A stretch of DNA of 64,000 nucleotides from Nocardioides marmoriginsengisoli. Its GTDB lineage: Bacteria > Actinomycetota > Actinomycetes > Propionibacteriales > Nocardioidaceae. How positions within the stretch are numbered: position 1 is the stretch's first letter; each line of letters starts with the position of its first letter. Shown here in pieces: positions 48,419 through 57,349 of this stretch. Location of the stretch: the NCBI RefSeq assembly GCF_003725695.1, contig NZ_RJSE01000007.1:248001-312000 (forward strand). The letters run 5' to 3'. The notes under the pieces are model-generated. The model had not been told where the DNA came from and ran no database searches. It saw only the letters and a list, made by a program, of their open reading frames with translations. A program made the translations under genes and the position numbers.

Positions 48419-48430
48419 GATACTCGGCCG
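48419..48430 (+). promoter_or_regulatory. Leaderless -10 element for the sensor kinase
   Basis: GATACT (48419-48424), 6 nt, then GTG at 48431. This supports 48431 over the in-frame GTG at 48413, which would lie upstream of the -10. Confidence 0.5.
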
Positions 48431-50473
48431 GTGACGATCCCGCAGTGCCTGGCGGCTCAGCCCCGATGGAGCCTGGCTGCGGGCTCCTGGTGGCGCGTCG
48501 CCGGGTACGCCGTCTGGGCGATCTCCTGGGCCCTCGTCGTCCTGGGCCTGCTGCTCGCCCTGATCGGGGCCGGCGAGGACCATGCGCTGCCGTTCGACAT
48601 CCACGCCGAGTTCTTCGTGCCCGACCTGATCCTCGCCGTGATCTACGGCCCGGCCAGTGCGGTCGTGCTGCGGCGCAGCGGGCACCCGATCGGCTGGATC
48701 TTCGCCGCGGTGGCGATCGGCTTCGGCCTCAGCGCGGTCGGCATCCAGTACACCCTCCTCGGAGCCTCCCGGGACGACCTTCCCGGCTACGCCTTCGTCG
48801 CCCAGCTGACGACGGCGGCCTGGTTGGTCGGTGCTCTGGCCGGGCTGCTGGTGCTGCCCTGGATCCTGGACCGGACCTCGATCGGACGGCCCTGGCGGGT
48901 GGCCGCGGCCGGCGGGGTGGCGCTGACCGTCTTCGCGTTCGGCACCCGGATGCTGATCCAGATCGACGGCGCCCCGGCACCGCCGTCACCGAGCAAGCAG
49001 ATGTCCCAGTGGGCCTACGACGCCGACGCCTGGATCATCCCGTTCTACTTCTTCTACGGGCTGGCAGGCGCGATCTGCCTGGTCCTGCGCTACCGGCGCG
49101 CTCCGGCCGACGACCGCCGCGGCGTGATCTGGGTGGTCGCCAGCATCTCCCTGGCGGCGGTCGCCTACATCCTCTTCGAGACCGGGATGAGCATCGACGG
49201 ACCGTTGCTGAGCATCGCCTCGTCGGCACTCTTCGCGGCGCACTTCATGCTGCTCGCGGCGGTCTTCGTGCTGGTGGTCCGGCAACCGCGCTGGGGGATG
49301 GACGTCGCCGTGTCGCGGGCGACCGTCTGGGCGCTGCTGACCGCGGCGGTGATCGCGACGTACCTCGCCCTGGTCTGGGTGGCCGGCCGGGTGTTCCCGA
49401 TCAACGAGAACGAGTCCGGCGTCATCGTCGCGGCGTTGCTGGCGCTCGCCGTGACACCGGTACGACGCTGGATGCAGGGGCGGGTCGACCGGCTGGTCTA
49501 CGGCTCGGCCTCGGACGTGGAGATCCTGCTCGCCAACCTGGGCGCCGACGCCAGCCGGGAGCGGCCCGGCCGGAGCAGCCTGGAGAGCCTGGCCGAGGGG
49601 CTGCGCCGGAGCATGCGGCTGCGGTTCGTGGGCGTGGAGTCGCTGCCCGGGCTGTCGACGGTCACCGCCGCGGCGGGCGAGCGGATCGGCTCGACGACCT
49701 CGATCCTGCTGAAGGTCCAGGGCCGCGAGGTCGGCACCATGCAGGTCGCTCCGTACGGCGGGGAGCGACTCGACGTGCGCACCCTCCGGATGCTCGAGCA
49801 GGTGGCCGGCCTGGTCGCGGTGGCCCTCGAGCTCGCCCAGGTCAACGACCAGCTCGCGTCCGCACGGACCCGCCTGGTCGACGTCCGCCACGAGGAGCGG
49901 CGGCTGCTGCGCCGGGAGCTGCACGACGGACTGGGTCCGGCGCTGGCCGGTGCGAGCCTGGCGCTGGCAGCGATCGACAACAACAACCGCGGGCTGAGCG
50001 CCGCCGACTCGCAGCTGCTCGGTCAGCTGCAGGAGGAGCTCTCCCGCCGGGCCGAGGACGTCCGCGGGATCGCTCGCGCGCTGCTGCCGCCGGCGCTAGA
50101 CGACGGCCGGCTCGGGGCCGCCCTCGACGTGCTGGCGGAGCGGTTCAGCGATGCCGGGTTCGCCGTACGGGTCGAGGCGGAGGAGCCGGACCGGATCGAC
50201 ACCCGGCGCCAGGTCGCCGCCTACCACGTCGCCGCCGAGGGCGTCCTCAACGCCTACCGGCACGCCGGCGCCGGCGAGTGCGTGCTGAAGGTGGGCGTCG
50301 ACGCGGCAGGCGCGGTCACGGTGACGATCAGCGACGACGGCGCCGGGTTCGCCAGCGGCAACGAGAAGGGCATCGGGATCACGTCGATGAACGAGCGGGC
50401 GGCCGAGCTCGGCGGCACCTTCAGCATCACCGACGGCCCGGAGGGAACGACCGTTCGGGTGGTGCTGCCGTGA
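48431..50473 (+). CDS. NarL-class sensor histidine kinase with polytopic membrane sensor
   Basis: The 680-residue kinase has about eight membrane helices in residues 20-340. A GAF-like region follows (about 345-460) and a HisKA_3 dimerisation helix with the phospho-acceptor His in RRELHDGLGPALAG near 495. The HATPase_c domain has EGVLNAYRHA (N-box) near 603, ISDDGAGF (G1) and GIGITSMNERA (G2). Autophosphorylation and transfer to the coupled regulator are expected. The signal is unknown; no extracytoplasmic domain is large, so an in-membrane stimulus is likely. The stop overlaps the response regulator start by 4 bp. A membrane protein and a secreted protein gene follow, and are candidate targets. 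Confidence 0.92.
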   Translation: MTIPQCLAAQPRWSLAAGSWWRVAGYAVWAISWALVVLGLLLALIGAGEDHALPFDIHAEFFVPDLILAVIYGPASAVVLRRSGHPIGWIFAAVAIGFGLSAVGIQYTLLGASRDDLPGYAFVAQLTTAAWLVGALAGLLVLPWILDRTSIGRPWRVAAAGGVALTVFAFGTRMLIQIDGAPAPPSPSKQMSQWAYDADAWIIPFYFFYGLAGAICLVLRYRRAPADDRRGVIWVVASISLAAVAYILFETGMSIDGPLLSIASSALFAAHFMLLAAVFVLVVRQPRWGMDVAVSRATVWALLTAAVIATYLALVWVAGRVFPINENESGVIVAALLALAVTPVRRWMQGRVDRLVYGSASDVEILLANLGADASRERPGRSSLESLAEGLRRSMRLRFVGVESLPGLSTVTAAAGERIGSTTSILLKVQGREVGTMQVAPYGGERLDVRTLRMLEQVAGLVAVALELAQVNDQLASARTRLVDVRHEERRLLRRELHDGLGPALAGASLALAAIDNNNRGLSAADSQLLGQLQEELSRRAEDVRGIARALLPPALDDGRLGAALDVLAERFSDAGFAVRVEAEEPDRIDTRRQVAAYHVAAEGVLNAYRHAGAGECVLKVGVDAAGAVTVTISDDGAGFASGNEKGIGITSMNERAAELGGTFSITDGPEGTTVRVVLP

Positions 50474-51126
50474 CGGCCGCGCGGGACCTGCGGGTCGTGG
50501 TCGTCGACGACCACCCGGTCTTCCGGATCGGGATGGTGGCGCTGCTGGAGTCGCTGGACCGGGTCGAGGTCGTCGGTCAGGCGGCCGACGCCGAGGAGGC
50601 GGTCCGCGTGGTCGCCGAGACGCTGCCGGACGTGGTGATCATGGATCTCGACCTGGGCACCGGCTCCGGGGTCGAGGCGACCCGGGAGATCGTCCGGGTG
50701 CACGCCAAGGTCGGCATCCTGGTCGTCACGATGCTCGGGGACGACGACTCGCTGTTCGCCTCGATCCGGGCCGGGGCGCGTGGGTACCTGCTCAAGGGTG
50801 CCTCGGCGGCAGAGATCGAGCGCGCCGTCCGGGCGGTGGCCAACGGCGAGGTGCTGCTCGGGTCCCAGGTCGCGCGCCGCGCGGCGACCTACCTGACCGG
50901 GTCGCGGACCAAGGGCGTCCGGCCGTTCCCGGAGCTGACCGATCGCGAGCGCGAGGTCCTGGACCTGGTGGCCCGCGGGTTCGACAACGCCACCATCGCC
51001 CGGCGTCTCGTGCTCAGCAACAAGACGGTGCGCAACTACGTCTACGGCATCCTCACCAAGCTCGGCGTCGAGGGCCGCCCGCAGCTGGTGATCCGGGCGC
51101 GCGACGAGGGCCTGGGCGCCGACTGA
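50470..51126 (+). CDS. NarL/FixJ-family response regulator
   Basis: The 218-residue regulator has a receiver domain with VVVDDHPVFR near 11 (acidic pair), the phospho-acceptor Asp in VVIMDLDLGTGSG near 57, the Thr in VVTMLGDDD near 85 and Lys in GYLLKGAS near 106. A LuxR-type HTH ends the protein (ELTDREREVLDLVARGFDN, IARRLVLSNKTVRNYV). It begins with GTG at 50470, overlapping the kinase stop, so the two are made in fixed ratio. A DNA target has not been identified in the window; a palindrome search near 51130-51250 gave only a 5-bp repeat. Confidence 0.94.
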   Translation: MTAARDLRVVVVDDHPVFRIGMVALLESLDRVEVVGQAADAEEAVRVVAETLPDVVIMDLDLGTGSGVEATREIVRVHAKVGILVVTMLGDDDSLFASIRAGARGYLLKGASAAEIERAVRAVANGEVLLGSQVARRAATYLTGSRTKGVRPFPELTDREREVLDLVARGFDNATIARRLVLSNKTVRNYVYGILTKLGVEGRPQLVIRARDEGLGAD

Positions 51127-51251
51127 GCACTCCGGCGCCCTGGTGATCGGGACCAGTGGCCCTGGAGGACGGGCCGTCGGGACGCCCAGGCTCGCGGTTG
51201 CCGGTCACCCGACCGGGCGGCACCGCCGCTGACCCGAGAGAAAGCTGTCCC

Positions 51252-51953
51252 ATGTCTGCCCCCTCCGACCTCCTCGTCGAACCGACGACGAACCAAGAAC
51301 GCGGCTTCACCGCCTGGCCGCTCTGGCTCGCGCTGACCGGCCTGCTCGGCGTGGCGTCGACCGTCGCCTTCGACAAGCGCGTCGACGCCGACGGCGACTT
51401 CGACTACCCGGTCACGGTCGCCGACATGGCCGACCTCGACCACCTGTTCTTCCGGATCGGTGGCTTCACCGGCTACCTCACCGTGATCGCCATGCTGGTC
51501 ACCGCGGCTGTCTGGCGGCAGCGGGTCGAGCGCCGGCACCCGTGGTCGGTCGGCGCGACCGTGGTCACCTTCGGGCTCGTCTCCGCTGCCGGAGCGATGG
51601 CCCTCGTCTACGGCTGGAAGGGCGCGCTGGGCAACTACCTGCACGGGGCGGCCGAGGAGAACACCTACGACGACCAGGGTCTCTACGTCCTCTACAACAT
51701 CAACGACTTCGGTCCGTACTTCGCCTGGCTGCCGGTGCTCGTCGCCGCGCTCGGCCTCGCCTACATGGCCTTCCGCGAGGGACTGGTGTCGAAGGTGCTG
51801 GGCTTCTTTGCGGGGCTGATGGCCGTGCTCCTGCTCGGCATGGTCGCGGTCACCGGGGTTCCCGGACTGCCGGCGCTGATCTCGGTCGGGGTGCTGATCG
51901 CCGGCATCTGGCTCGCGGTCGGCCGCAGCGCGATCACCCAGGAGGAGAAGTGA
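51252..51953 (+). CDS. Polytopic membrane protein of unknown function
   Basis: The 233-residue protein has about six hydrophobic helices (near residues 22-42, 70-90, 100-122, 150-170, 180-198 and 200-222). Between helices 3 and 4 lies the polar loop HGAAEENTYDDQGLYVLYN. I recognise no transporter or enzyme motif; the size recalls DUF4386/DUF998-type proteins without a firm match. The ATG at 51252 has GAGAGAAAG upstream. It is followed by the secreted Ig-like gene with a 4-bp overlap. It lies 125 bp after the two-component pair, so it may be in the same regulon. Confidence 0.75.
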   Translation: MSAPSDLLVEPTTNQERGFTAWPLWLALTGLLGVASTVAFDKRVDADGDFDYPVTVADMADLDHLFFRIGGFTGYLTVIAMLVTAAVWRQRVERRHPWSVGATVVTFGLVSAAGAMALVYGWKGALGNYLHGAAEENTYDDQGLYVLYNINDFGPYFAWLPVLVAALGLAYMAFREGLVSKVLGFFAGLMAVLLLGMVAVTGVPGLPALISVGVLIAGIWLAVGRSAITQEEK

Positions 51954-53662
51954 GGAGCCGGCGGCTGCCCTTCGTGGCCCTGGCAGCGGCCGCGCTGGTC
52001 GCGGTCTCGGGTCTGCCGGCGCAGGCCGCGCCGCCTCCGGGCGGAGGTGACCCGGGCCCGGACGTGACGCCGCCGAAGATCACCGTCACCGCACCTGCGG
52101 GTGCCTGGGAGGGCTGGTACTCGCACCCGGTCGAGATCGAGATCAAGGCGACCGACGCCGGCAGCGGCGTCGAGTCGCTGACCTGGACGCTGACCGGGAC
52201 CCAGAACGCTTCGGGTGATGCGAACCCGTCGAACGTGGTCGTCGCCCAGCCGGGTGTCAGTACGTTCGACATCACGGCCGTGGACTTCGAGGGCAACGCC
52301 AAGACGGCGCGGTACGGCGTCGGCATCGATCCGCACCTCCCGACCATCACCCTCGGCGGTACCGCGACCGAAGGCATGGTCGTCGCCAAGAATGCCGTCC
52401 GGACGCTGACCTACACCTGCGCCGACGCGCTGACGGGGATCCGGTTGTGCACCGGCGACGTGGCCTCCGGCGAGGCGGTGCCGACGAGCACGGTCGGGCC
52501 GAAGATGGTCGAGGTGTGGGGGATCGACCGGGTCGACAACCGTGCCGGCAAGGTCCTCAGCTACACCGTGGTGGAGTCGGCGCTACAAGCCAACCGGGTG
52601 CCCACGATCTCCGGGACCCGGCGCGCGGGAGCCACCCTGACCGCCAGCGGTGCCGCCTTCACCCCGGCGGCCGACACCCTGGTCTACGAGTGGACCCGTG
52701 ACGGCATCGCGGTCGCGACCGGTCCGACGTACGCGCTCAAGCAGGCGGACATCGGCACGAGCATCGCGGTCCGCGCGAAGGGGTCCAAGGCCGGGTACGC
52801 CGACGGCGTCACGAGTGCGGTGAACGCCGGCCCGATCCTCAAGGAGCTCTTCACGGTCACCGGTCCGATGGCGTCCCTCCAGGGCACCCCGGCGGTCGGG
52901 TCGACGCTGACGCTGGTGTCACCGACGTTCACGCCCACGCCGGAGACGACGACCTACACCTGGAGCCGTGACAGCGAGCCGATCCCGGGAGCGAACCTCC
53001 CGACGTACCAGCTGACCCCAGCAGACGCCGGCGCTCGGATCGTGGCGAGCATCACCGTGCAGAAGCCCGGCTTCGAGAGCGTGCTGGTGTCGGCCCCGGC
53101 GACCGTCCCGGTGCAGGCGTCCGAGCTCGGCGTGACCCGTCCGGTGACCCTGGTCGGCTCGGCCAAGGTCGGGCAGACGCTCCGGGCGACGGCTCCGGTC
53201 TTCGACCCGGTGGCGACGACGGTCACCTACCAGTGGCTGCGCGACAGCACGCCGATCAGCGGCGCCGCCTCGTCGTCGTACAAGCTGGTCGCGGCCGATG
53301 CCGGTCGCCGGATCACGGTCCGGGTGGTCGGGTCCCGGGCCCAGTACGCCCCGACGATCTCGGACGCGGTGTCCGCGAAGGTCGCCAGGGCGACGCCGAG
53401 CATCGCCGCGGGCGCCAAGGCGCGGGGCAAGAAGAAGGTGCGGGTGACCGTCAGGGTCAGCGCAGCCGGAGCGGTTCCGACCGGCAGGGTCACGATCAAG
53501 CGCGGGTCCAAGGTCGTCGCGACCAAGGCGCTGACGAACGGCCGGGTCACCATCGACCTGGCCCGGCAGAAGAAGGGCAAGGCCGTCTACACGGTCGTCT
53601 ACTCGGGATCGGCCGCCGTTGCGAACGGGGCGGCGCGGACCAGGAGCATCACGATCCGCTGA
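51950..53662 (+). CDS. Secreted protein with Ig-like repeats and basic C-terminal domain
   Basis: The 570-residue protein has a signal peptide (about 1-26, ending PAQAA). An Ig-like domain with DAGSGVESLTWTLTG near 65 and a CxxC-like pair (TYTCADALTGIRLCTG) follows. Three repeats of an Ig-like A-x-x-x-Y-x-W-x-R-D-x-x-x-I module come next (VYEWTRDGIAV, TYTWSRDSEPIPGANL, TYQWLRDSTPISGAAS), each ending in an A-D-(A/I)-G-x-x-I strand. The C-terminal domain is Lys-rich (VTIKRGSKVVATKALTNGRV). It overlaps the membrane-protein gene by 4 bp (GTGA). A surface or adhesive role is inferred. The same module type is found in the protein at 20.4-22.1 kb. Confidence 0.85.
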   Translation: MRSRRLPFVALAAAALVAVSGLPAQAAPPPGGGDPGPDVTPPKITVTAPAGAWEGWYSHPVEIEIKATDAGSGVESLTWTLTGTQNASGDANPSNVVVAQPGVSTFDITAVDFEGNAKTARYGVGIDPHLPTITLGGTATEGMVVAKNAVRTLTYTCADALTGIRLCTGDVASGEAVPTSTVGPKMVEVWGIDRVDNRAGKVLSYTVVESALQANRVPTISGTRRAGATLTASGAAFTPAADTLVYEWTRDGIAVATGPTYALKQADIGTSIAVRAKGSKAGYADGVTSAVNAGPILKELFTVTGPMASLQGTPAVGSTLTLVSPTFTPTPETTTYTWSRDSEPIPGANLPTYQLTPADAGARIVASITVQKPGFESVLVSAPATVPVQASELGVTRPVTLVGSAKVGQTLRATAPVFDPVATTVTYQWLRDSTPISGAASSSYKLVAADAGRRITVRVVGSRAQYAPTISDAVSAKVARATPSIAAGAKARGKKKVRVTVRVSAAGAVPTGRVTIKRGSKVVATKALTNGRVTIDLARQKKGKAVYTVVYSGSAAVANGAARTRSITIR

Positions 53663-53667
53663 CGAGA

Positions 53668-53697
53668 CGGGGTCCCGGTTCTCGGGCCGGGACCCCG
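53668..53697. terminator. Terminator hairpin after the secreted Ig-like gene
   Basis: CGGGGTCCCGG (53668-53678) pairs perfectly with CCGGGACCCCG (53687-53697) around an 8-nt loop. It also serves the convergent membrane-protein gene. Confidence 0.7.
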
Positions 53698-53723
53698 CTC
53701 CGTGGGCGCACCGATCCGCGCAG

Positions 53724-54395
53724 TCAGAGCCAGCCGACGCTGCCGAGGACGATCGCCAGCACCACGTCGACGGCGAGCATCGCGCCGACGACCGTGAACC
53801 GGCGCCTGTTGCTGGACATGTCGAAGACGGTGGCGGCGATCCAGAAGAAGGTGCCGTAGCCGAGCACCACGATCGGCAGCAGGAACGGCTCGTTCCAGTA
53901 CCACCAGGACCAGTGGAAGATGCCGGCCCGGTGCAGCAGCACCTCGACGAAGACGCAGAAGCAGGACCACCAGGCGATGTAGACCCAGCGGTTCGGCAGA
54001 CCGAGCAGGCGACGCTCCTTGTCCGCCGGCAGGAACTTCACGAACTCGACCCCACTGATCAGGAAGAGGAAGACGATCTCGATCGACCAGCCGACCAGGA
54101 TCAGGTACGCCGTGTCGCCGGTGACCGCCCACAGCGGAGCCTTTCCGCTGGCGTGCAGCCAGGCGGAGTTCACCAGCTCGTTGAAGACGTCCATCAGGAA
54201 GAAGGCCAGGCCGGCGGCGACGATGTCGAACCGCTTCCGCTCGACCTCGTTGGCGTAGACGTACATCACGATGCCGAGGAACGTGACGACGTACCAGTGC
54301 AGGTTGGACGGATCGCGGAGCTGGGAGAGCGCCTCCCGGGTCGCGCCGGTGAGGCGGTCCGGGTCGAGGCCGAGGGCGGTGATCAGCGCGAGCAT
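53724..54395 (-). CDS. Polytopic membrane protein of unknown function
   Basis: The 223-residue protein has about six hydrophobic helices (near residues 32-50, 60-78, 98-118, 138-158, 168-188 and 200-220). Conserved-looking polar features are ANEVERKRFD after the first helix, FNELVNSAWLHASGKAPLW, and WWYWNEPF before helix 5. No transporter or enzyme signature is recognised. The ATG at 54395 is 8 nt from TAGCGT on the minus strand. It is a single gene, divergent from the PucR-type regulator over about 104 bp, so it is a candidate target of that regulator. The role is unknown. Confidence 0.75.
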   Translation of the reverse strand: MLALITALGLDPDRLTGATREALSQLRDPSNLHWYVVTFLGIVMYVYANEVERKRFDIVAAGLAFFLMDVFNELVNSAWLHASGKAPLWAVTGDTAYLILVGWSIEIVFLFLISGVEFVKFLPADKERRLLGLPNRWVYIAWWSCFCVFVEVLLHRAGIFHWSWWYWNEPFLLPIVVLGYGTFFWIAATVFDMSSNRRRFTVVGAMLAVDVVLAIVLGSVGWL

Positions 54396-54463
54396 GGTCG
54401 TCGACGCTACGGCGTGAGCGAACGACCGGACCTGAGGAGTTCGCTATCCGCGGCCACGGTTTC

Positions 54464-54499
54464 TTGTGGAATCCCACAACTAGGGCGTAGACACGTCCG
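54464..54499 (+). promoter_or_regulatory. Promoter and operator of the PucR-type gene
   Basis: TTGTGG (54464-54469) and CCACAA (54474-54479) form a perfect inverted repeat around AATC. TTGTGG also fits the -35 position, 18 nt before TAGACA (54488-54493), which is 6 nt from the GTG at 54500. Autoregulation is likely. Confidence 0.55.
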
Positions 54500-55621
54500 G
54501 TGACCGAGATCGAGGACAGGATGCGCCCCCACCTGGAGGCGATGTGGGCCGACCGGGATCGGCTGGTGCAGCAGGTGACCCGGGCCGTGACGAGCCAGGT
54601 GCCCAGCTATGCGGTGACGCCGTCGAGCGAGGTCTGGATCGGGATGACCCGGATCCTGGAGCGGGTGGCGTACGGCGATCCGTTCGCGCCGCCGACCGAG
54701 GACGACCGGGTGGCCGCCTACGGCACCGGCGCCCAGGGTGCGCGCGCGGGCATCGCCCCAGAGGATCTGGTCGCCGCGGTCCTGCTCGGAGCGCGCGAGG
54801 TGGAGGCCGACGTGCTGGACCGCGCTGCCGCCGCCGGACTGTCCGCGGAGCAGCTGCTGCTCGCCTCGGGGCTGGCGCGCCGGTGGGCCGAGCAGATGGC
54901 GGTCTGGGCGACGCAGGGCCTGGTCGGGGCGGCGCGCGACCACTCCGAGCGGCACGTGATCGAGGAGCGCCTCGTCCTCGGGCTGCTCCAGGACGCGCCG
55001 CGCGGCGTGGTGCTCGAGCAGGCCGCCGGGCTCGGCGTCGACCCGGGCCGGGACTGGTTCGCGGTGGTCGCGCTCGGGGTCGCCGACGACGACCCGGCGG
55101 CGGCGACGGCCCTGCGGCTGGCCACGCCCGGGGCGCTGTGGGCGACCGTCTCCGACGGTGCCGGTCAGGTCGAGCTGGTCGGACTGGTGCCGCGGATTCC
55201 GCGGGTGCCGGACGAGCTCGTCGTCGGCGCGGCCGGCCCGGGGACCCTGTTCCGGGCGACCCCGATGCTGCGCGACGCCGCCCGGGCCGCTCGCGTCGCC
55301 CGGCGCTTCGGCCGTCGGGGCGCCTCGGACCTGGACGCTCTCGGGCTGCTGGTGCCGCTGCACGAGGACCCGGACCTGGCGGCCCGGTTGACCGCGCGCT
55401 GGATCGCGCCGCTGGAGGCGGAACCGCGGCACCAGCTGGTGGCGACCCTGCGCAGCTGGATCGCGCACGACGGCCAGGTCGAGCTGGTCGCGCGCGAGTT
55501 CGCCGTGCACGCGAACACCGTGCGCAACCGCCTGGTCCGGATCGGCGATATCCTCGGCCCGGAGTGGCGAACGCCCCCATGCCGGGCGGAGATCTGGGCT
55601 GCGCTCCAAGTTGACGAGTAG
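54500..55621 (+). CDS. PucR/CdaR-type helix-turn-helix regulator
   Basis: The 373-residue regulator has a helical N-terminal sensory region (about 1-160), a GGDEF-like or CdaR middle domain (about 165-290, with DWFAVVALGVADDD), and the PucR-type C-terminal HTH at about 318-350 (LRSWIAHDGQVELVAREFAV, then HANTVRNRLVRIGDILG). PucR-family proteins often control purine, amino-acid or sugar-acid catabolism; the ligand here is unknown. It begins at GTG 54500 with TAGACA 6 nt upstream. A perfect TTGTGG/CCACAA repeat covers its -35. It is divergent from the membrane-protein gene and followed by a secreted-protein gene after about 70 bp. Confidence 0.85.
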   Translation: MTEIEDRMRPHLEAMWADRDRLVQQVTRAVTSQVPSYAVTPSSEVWIGMTRILERVAYGDPFAPPTEDDRVAAYGTGAQGARAGIAPEDLVAAVLLGAREVEADVLDRAAAAGLSAEQLLLASGLARRWAEQMAVWATQGLVGAARDHSERHVIEERLVLGLLQDAPRGVVLEQAAGLGVDPGRDWFAVVALGVADDDPAAATALRLATPGALWATVSDGAGQVELVGLVPRIPRVPDELVVGAAGPGTLFRATPMLRDAARAARVARRFGRRGASDLDALGLLVPLHEDPDLAARLTARWIAPLEAEPRHQLVATLRSWIAHDGQVELVAREFAVHANTVRNRLVRIGDILGPEWRTPPCRAEIWAALQVDE

Positions 55622-55691
55622 GAAGTTGTAGCGATCTCCAGGCGAGTCGCGCTCGGGCTTCCGTTGAATGAGCGAGGACCGAGGAGGCCCC

Positions 55692-57314
55692 ATGCTCCGT
55701 CGTACGACGACCGCCCTGCTGCTCAGCGCCGGGATGCTGGCGACCGCTGTCACCGCCCACCCGCTCAGTGCCCGGGCCGGCGGCATCCCCGGTCTGCCCG
55801 GATCGGATGTCGAGCTCGTCGACGTGGTCGCCCAGGTGCCCGGGCTGATCGACGCCCTGGTGACCAACCGGGGTGACATGCTCCGCTGCCCGGACCTCGC
55901 CGGCGGCACCATCGGGACCGGCGAGAGCCCCGGTCAGAGCGGTCGCAGCGGCGTCGACGAGGGCAACCCGTTGCGCGCGGGCGACGCCAGCAAGGCGCCG
56001 CGCACGCTGCCGCGCCAGGTCGTCTTCCGCAGCAGCACGCAGACCTTCAACCGGCGCTTCCAGTTCGCGATCGCGCGTGGCACCATCTGGTACAAGTCCA
56101 ACACTGCGAGCACCGGCATCCGGGAGCCGTGGGCGCACCTGAAGGTGCCGCCCTGCTTCGAGGGCCGGGTGGCCGGGATCTCGGTCGACGACGACGAGCT
56201 GATCGCGATCGACGACGCCCGGTGGATCTACGGGATGGACGGCGCGCTGCGCACCCCGAACCACTTCAACTGGACGCTGCGCTGGGGGCGGCCGTTCTGG
56301 ACCGGTCCCGGCATGAAGCTGCCCACCGGGATCCAGTCCTGGACCTGGTCGGTGCTCTCCAAGCTGGAGGACAAGACCTGGTCCGACGACGCCGGCAACA
56401 AGCACAAGGTCGGCGACGGGAAGGTCTCGCACATCTGGCTGCTGAGCCATCGCGGCCAGCGGCTCACCTACCTGGACCCGTGGCTGCCGCCGGACCAGAG
56501 CTACGAGCTGTGCAGCCCTTACCGCGGCCGGTTCCGGGCGGCGGCGATGTCGGCCAGCGGGTCCACCGTCTTCCTCGTCGGCCGGTACGGCGACCTCTAC
56601 ACCCGGCTCTACGACTTCGACATCGCCGGCGCCGACCCGCTGTTCTTCGACTACTCCTACGAGGACCAGCGCGGCGCGGCCAAGCCGGTGATCCAGCTGC
56701 CGTCGCCGGGCTGGATCCGCCAGCCGAAGATCCCGGGCCGGATCACCGACCGGATCAGCATCCACAAGACCGGGTCGGGCTCGGCCCACCGCCAGCTGCG
56801 GGTCGAGGGCGTCCGTCGCGGCCGGGTCGGCTTCTGGCACAAGGACTCGACCGCTCCGCGCTGGCGATTCACCCCGACCGGCGGACGCCTCGTCGGCGAC
56901 CGGCTCCGCAACCCCGCGCGGAACACCTCGGGCCGCGGGCTGGGCGCCTCGGAGGACCGCCGGTACGTCGGCACGACCGCGGCCGGCGACCGGATCACCA
57001 TCCCGTCGTTCAACGCCTACTGCACACCGACCCCGGTGCAGGTCCGGCTCCGCACGGGCGAGTCGTTCGCGCTCCGGCTGCACACCGTCGACAACATCCG
57101 CCAGTTCCGGCAGGGGCGCGGGCTCGGCACCGCCAAGCGGATGTTCAACGGCGTCCTCGAGGTCCCGCCGGCGTTGCGTCGTACCGAGGATCCGCAGGTG
57201 CGCGCGTTCCTCGACCGGCTCGGCGCGACCCGGTTCATCGACGCCAACCTGGACGCGACGCTGGGCACGCTGAAGTTCCGGCACCAGCCGTGGACGCTGA
57301 CGCACGCTCCCTGA
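55692..57314 (+). CDS. Large secreted protein of unknown function
   Basis: The 540-residue protein begins with a signal peptide (about 1-28, TTTALLLSAGMLATAVTAHP). The mature part has paired Cys (DMLRCPD, VPPCFEG, ELCSPYR, NAYCTPT) and aromatic-rich strand segments such as GIQSWTWSVLSKLED, WIYGMDG, LTYLDPWLPP and FFDYSYEDQ. The spacing suggests a beta-propeller or jelly-roll fold of about 450 residues. I recognise no catalytic motif. The ATG at 55692 has GAGGAGG 4 nt upstream and is preferred to the ATG at 55668, which would extend ahead of the signal peptide. It ends just before the SorC gene, which converges on it. Confidence 0.8.
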   Translation: MLRRTTTALLLSAGMLATAVTAHPLSARAGGIPGLPGSDVELVDVVAQVPGLIDALVTNRGDMLRCPDLAGGTIGTGESPGQSGRSGVDEGNPLRAGDASKAPRTLPRQVVFRSSTQTFNRRFQFAIARGTIWYKSNTASTGIREPWAHLKVPPCFEGRVAGISVDDDELIAIDDARWIYGMDGALRTPNHFNWTLRWGRPFWTGPGMKLPTGIQSWTWSVLSKLEDKTWSDDAGNKHKVGDGKVSHIWLLSHRGQRLTYLDPWLPPDQSYELCSPYRGRFRAAAMSASGSTVFLVGRYGDLYTRLYDFDIAGADPLFFDYSYEDQRGAAKPVIQLPSPGWIRQPKIPGRITDRISIHKTGSGSAHRQLRVEGVRRGRVGFWHKDSTAPRWRFTPTGGRLVGDRLRNPARNTSGRGLGASEDRRYVGTTAAGDRITIPSFNAYCTPTPVQVRLRTGESFALRLHTVDNIRQFRQGRGLGTAKRMFNGVLEVPPALRRTEDPQVRAFLDRLGATRFIDANLDATLGTLKFRHQPWTLTHAP

Positions 57315-57349
57315 GATCCGGCGCCCGCTCCGGACCGGGAGGAGAACCC

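Noticed and set aside
54480-57305. Long minus-strand frame opposite the PucR-type and secreted-protein genes
   Set aside because: It spans two genuine plus-strand genes and a promoter, with no recognisable domain.
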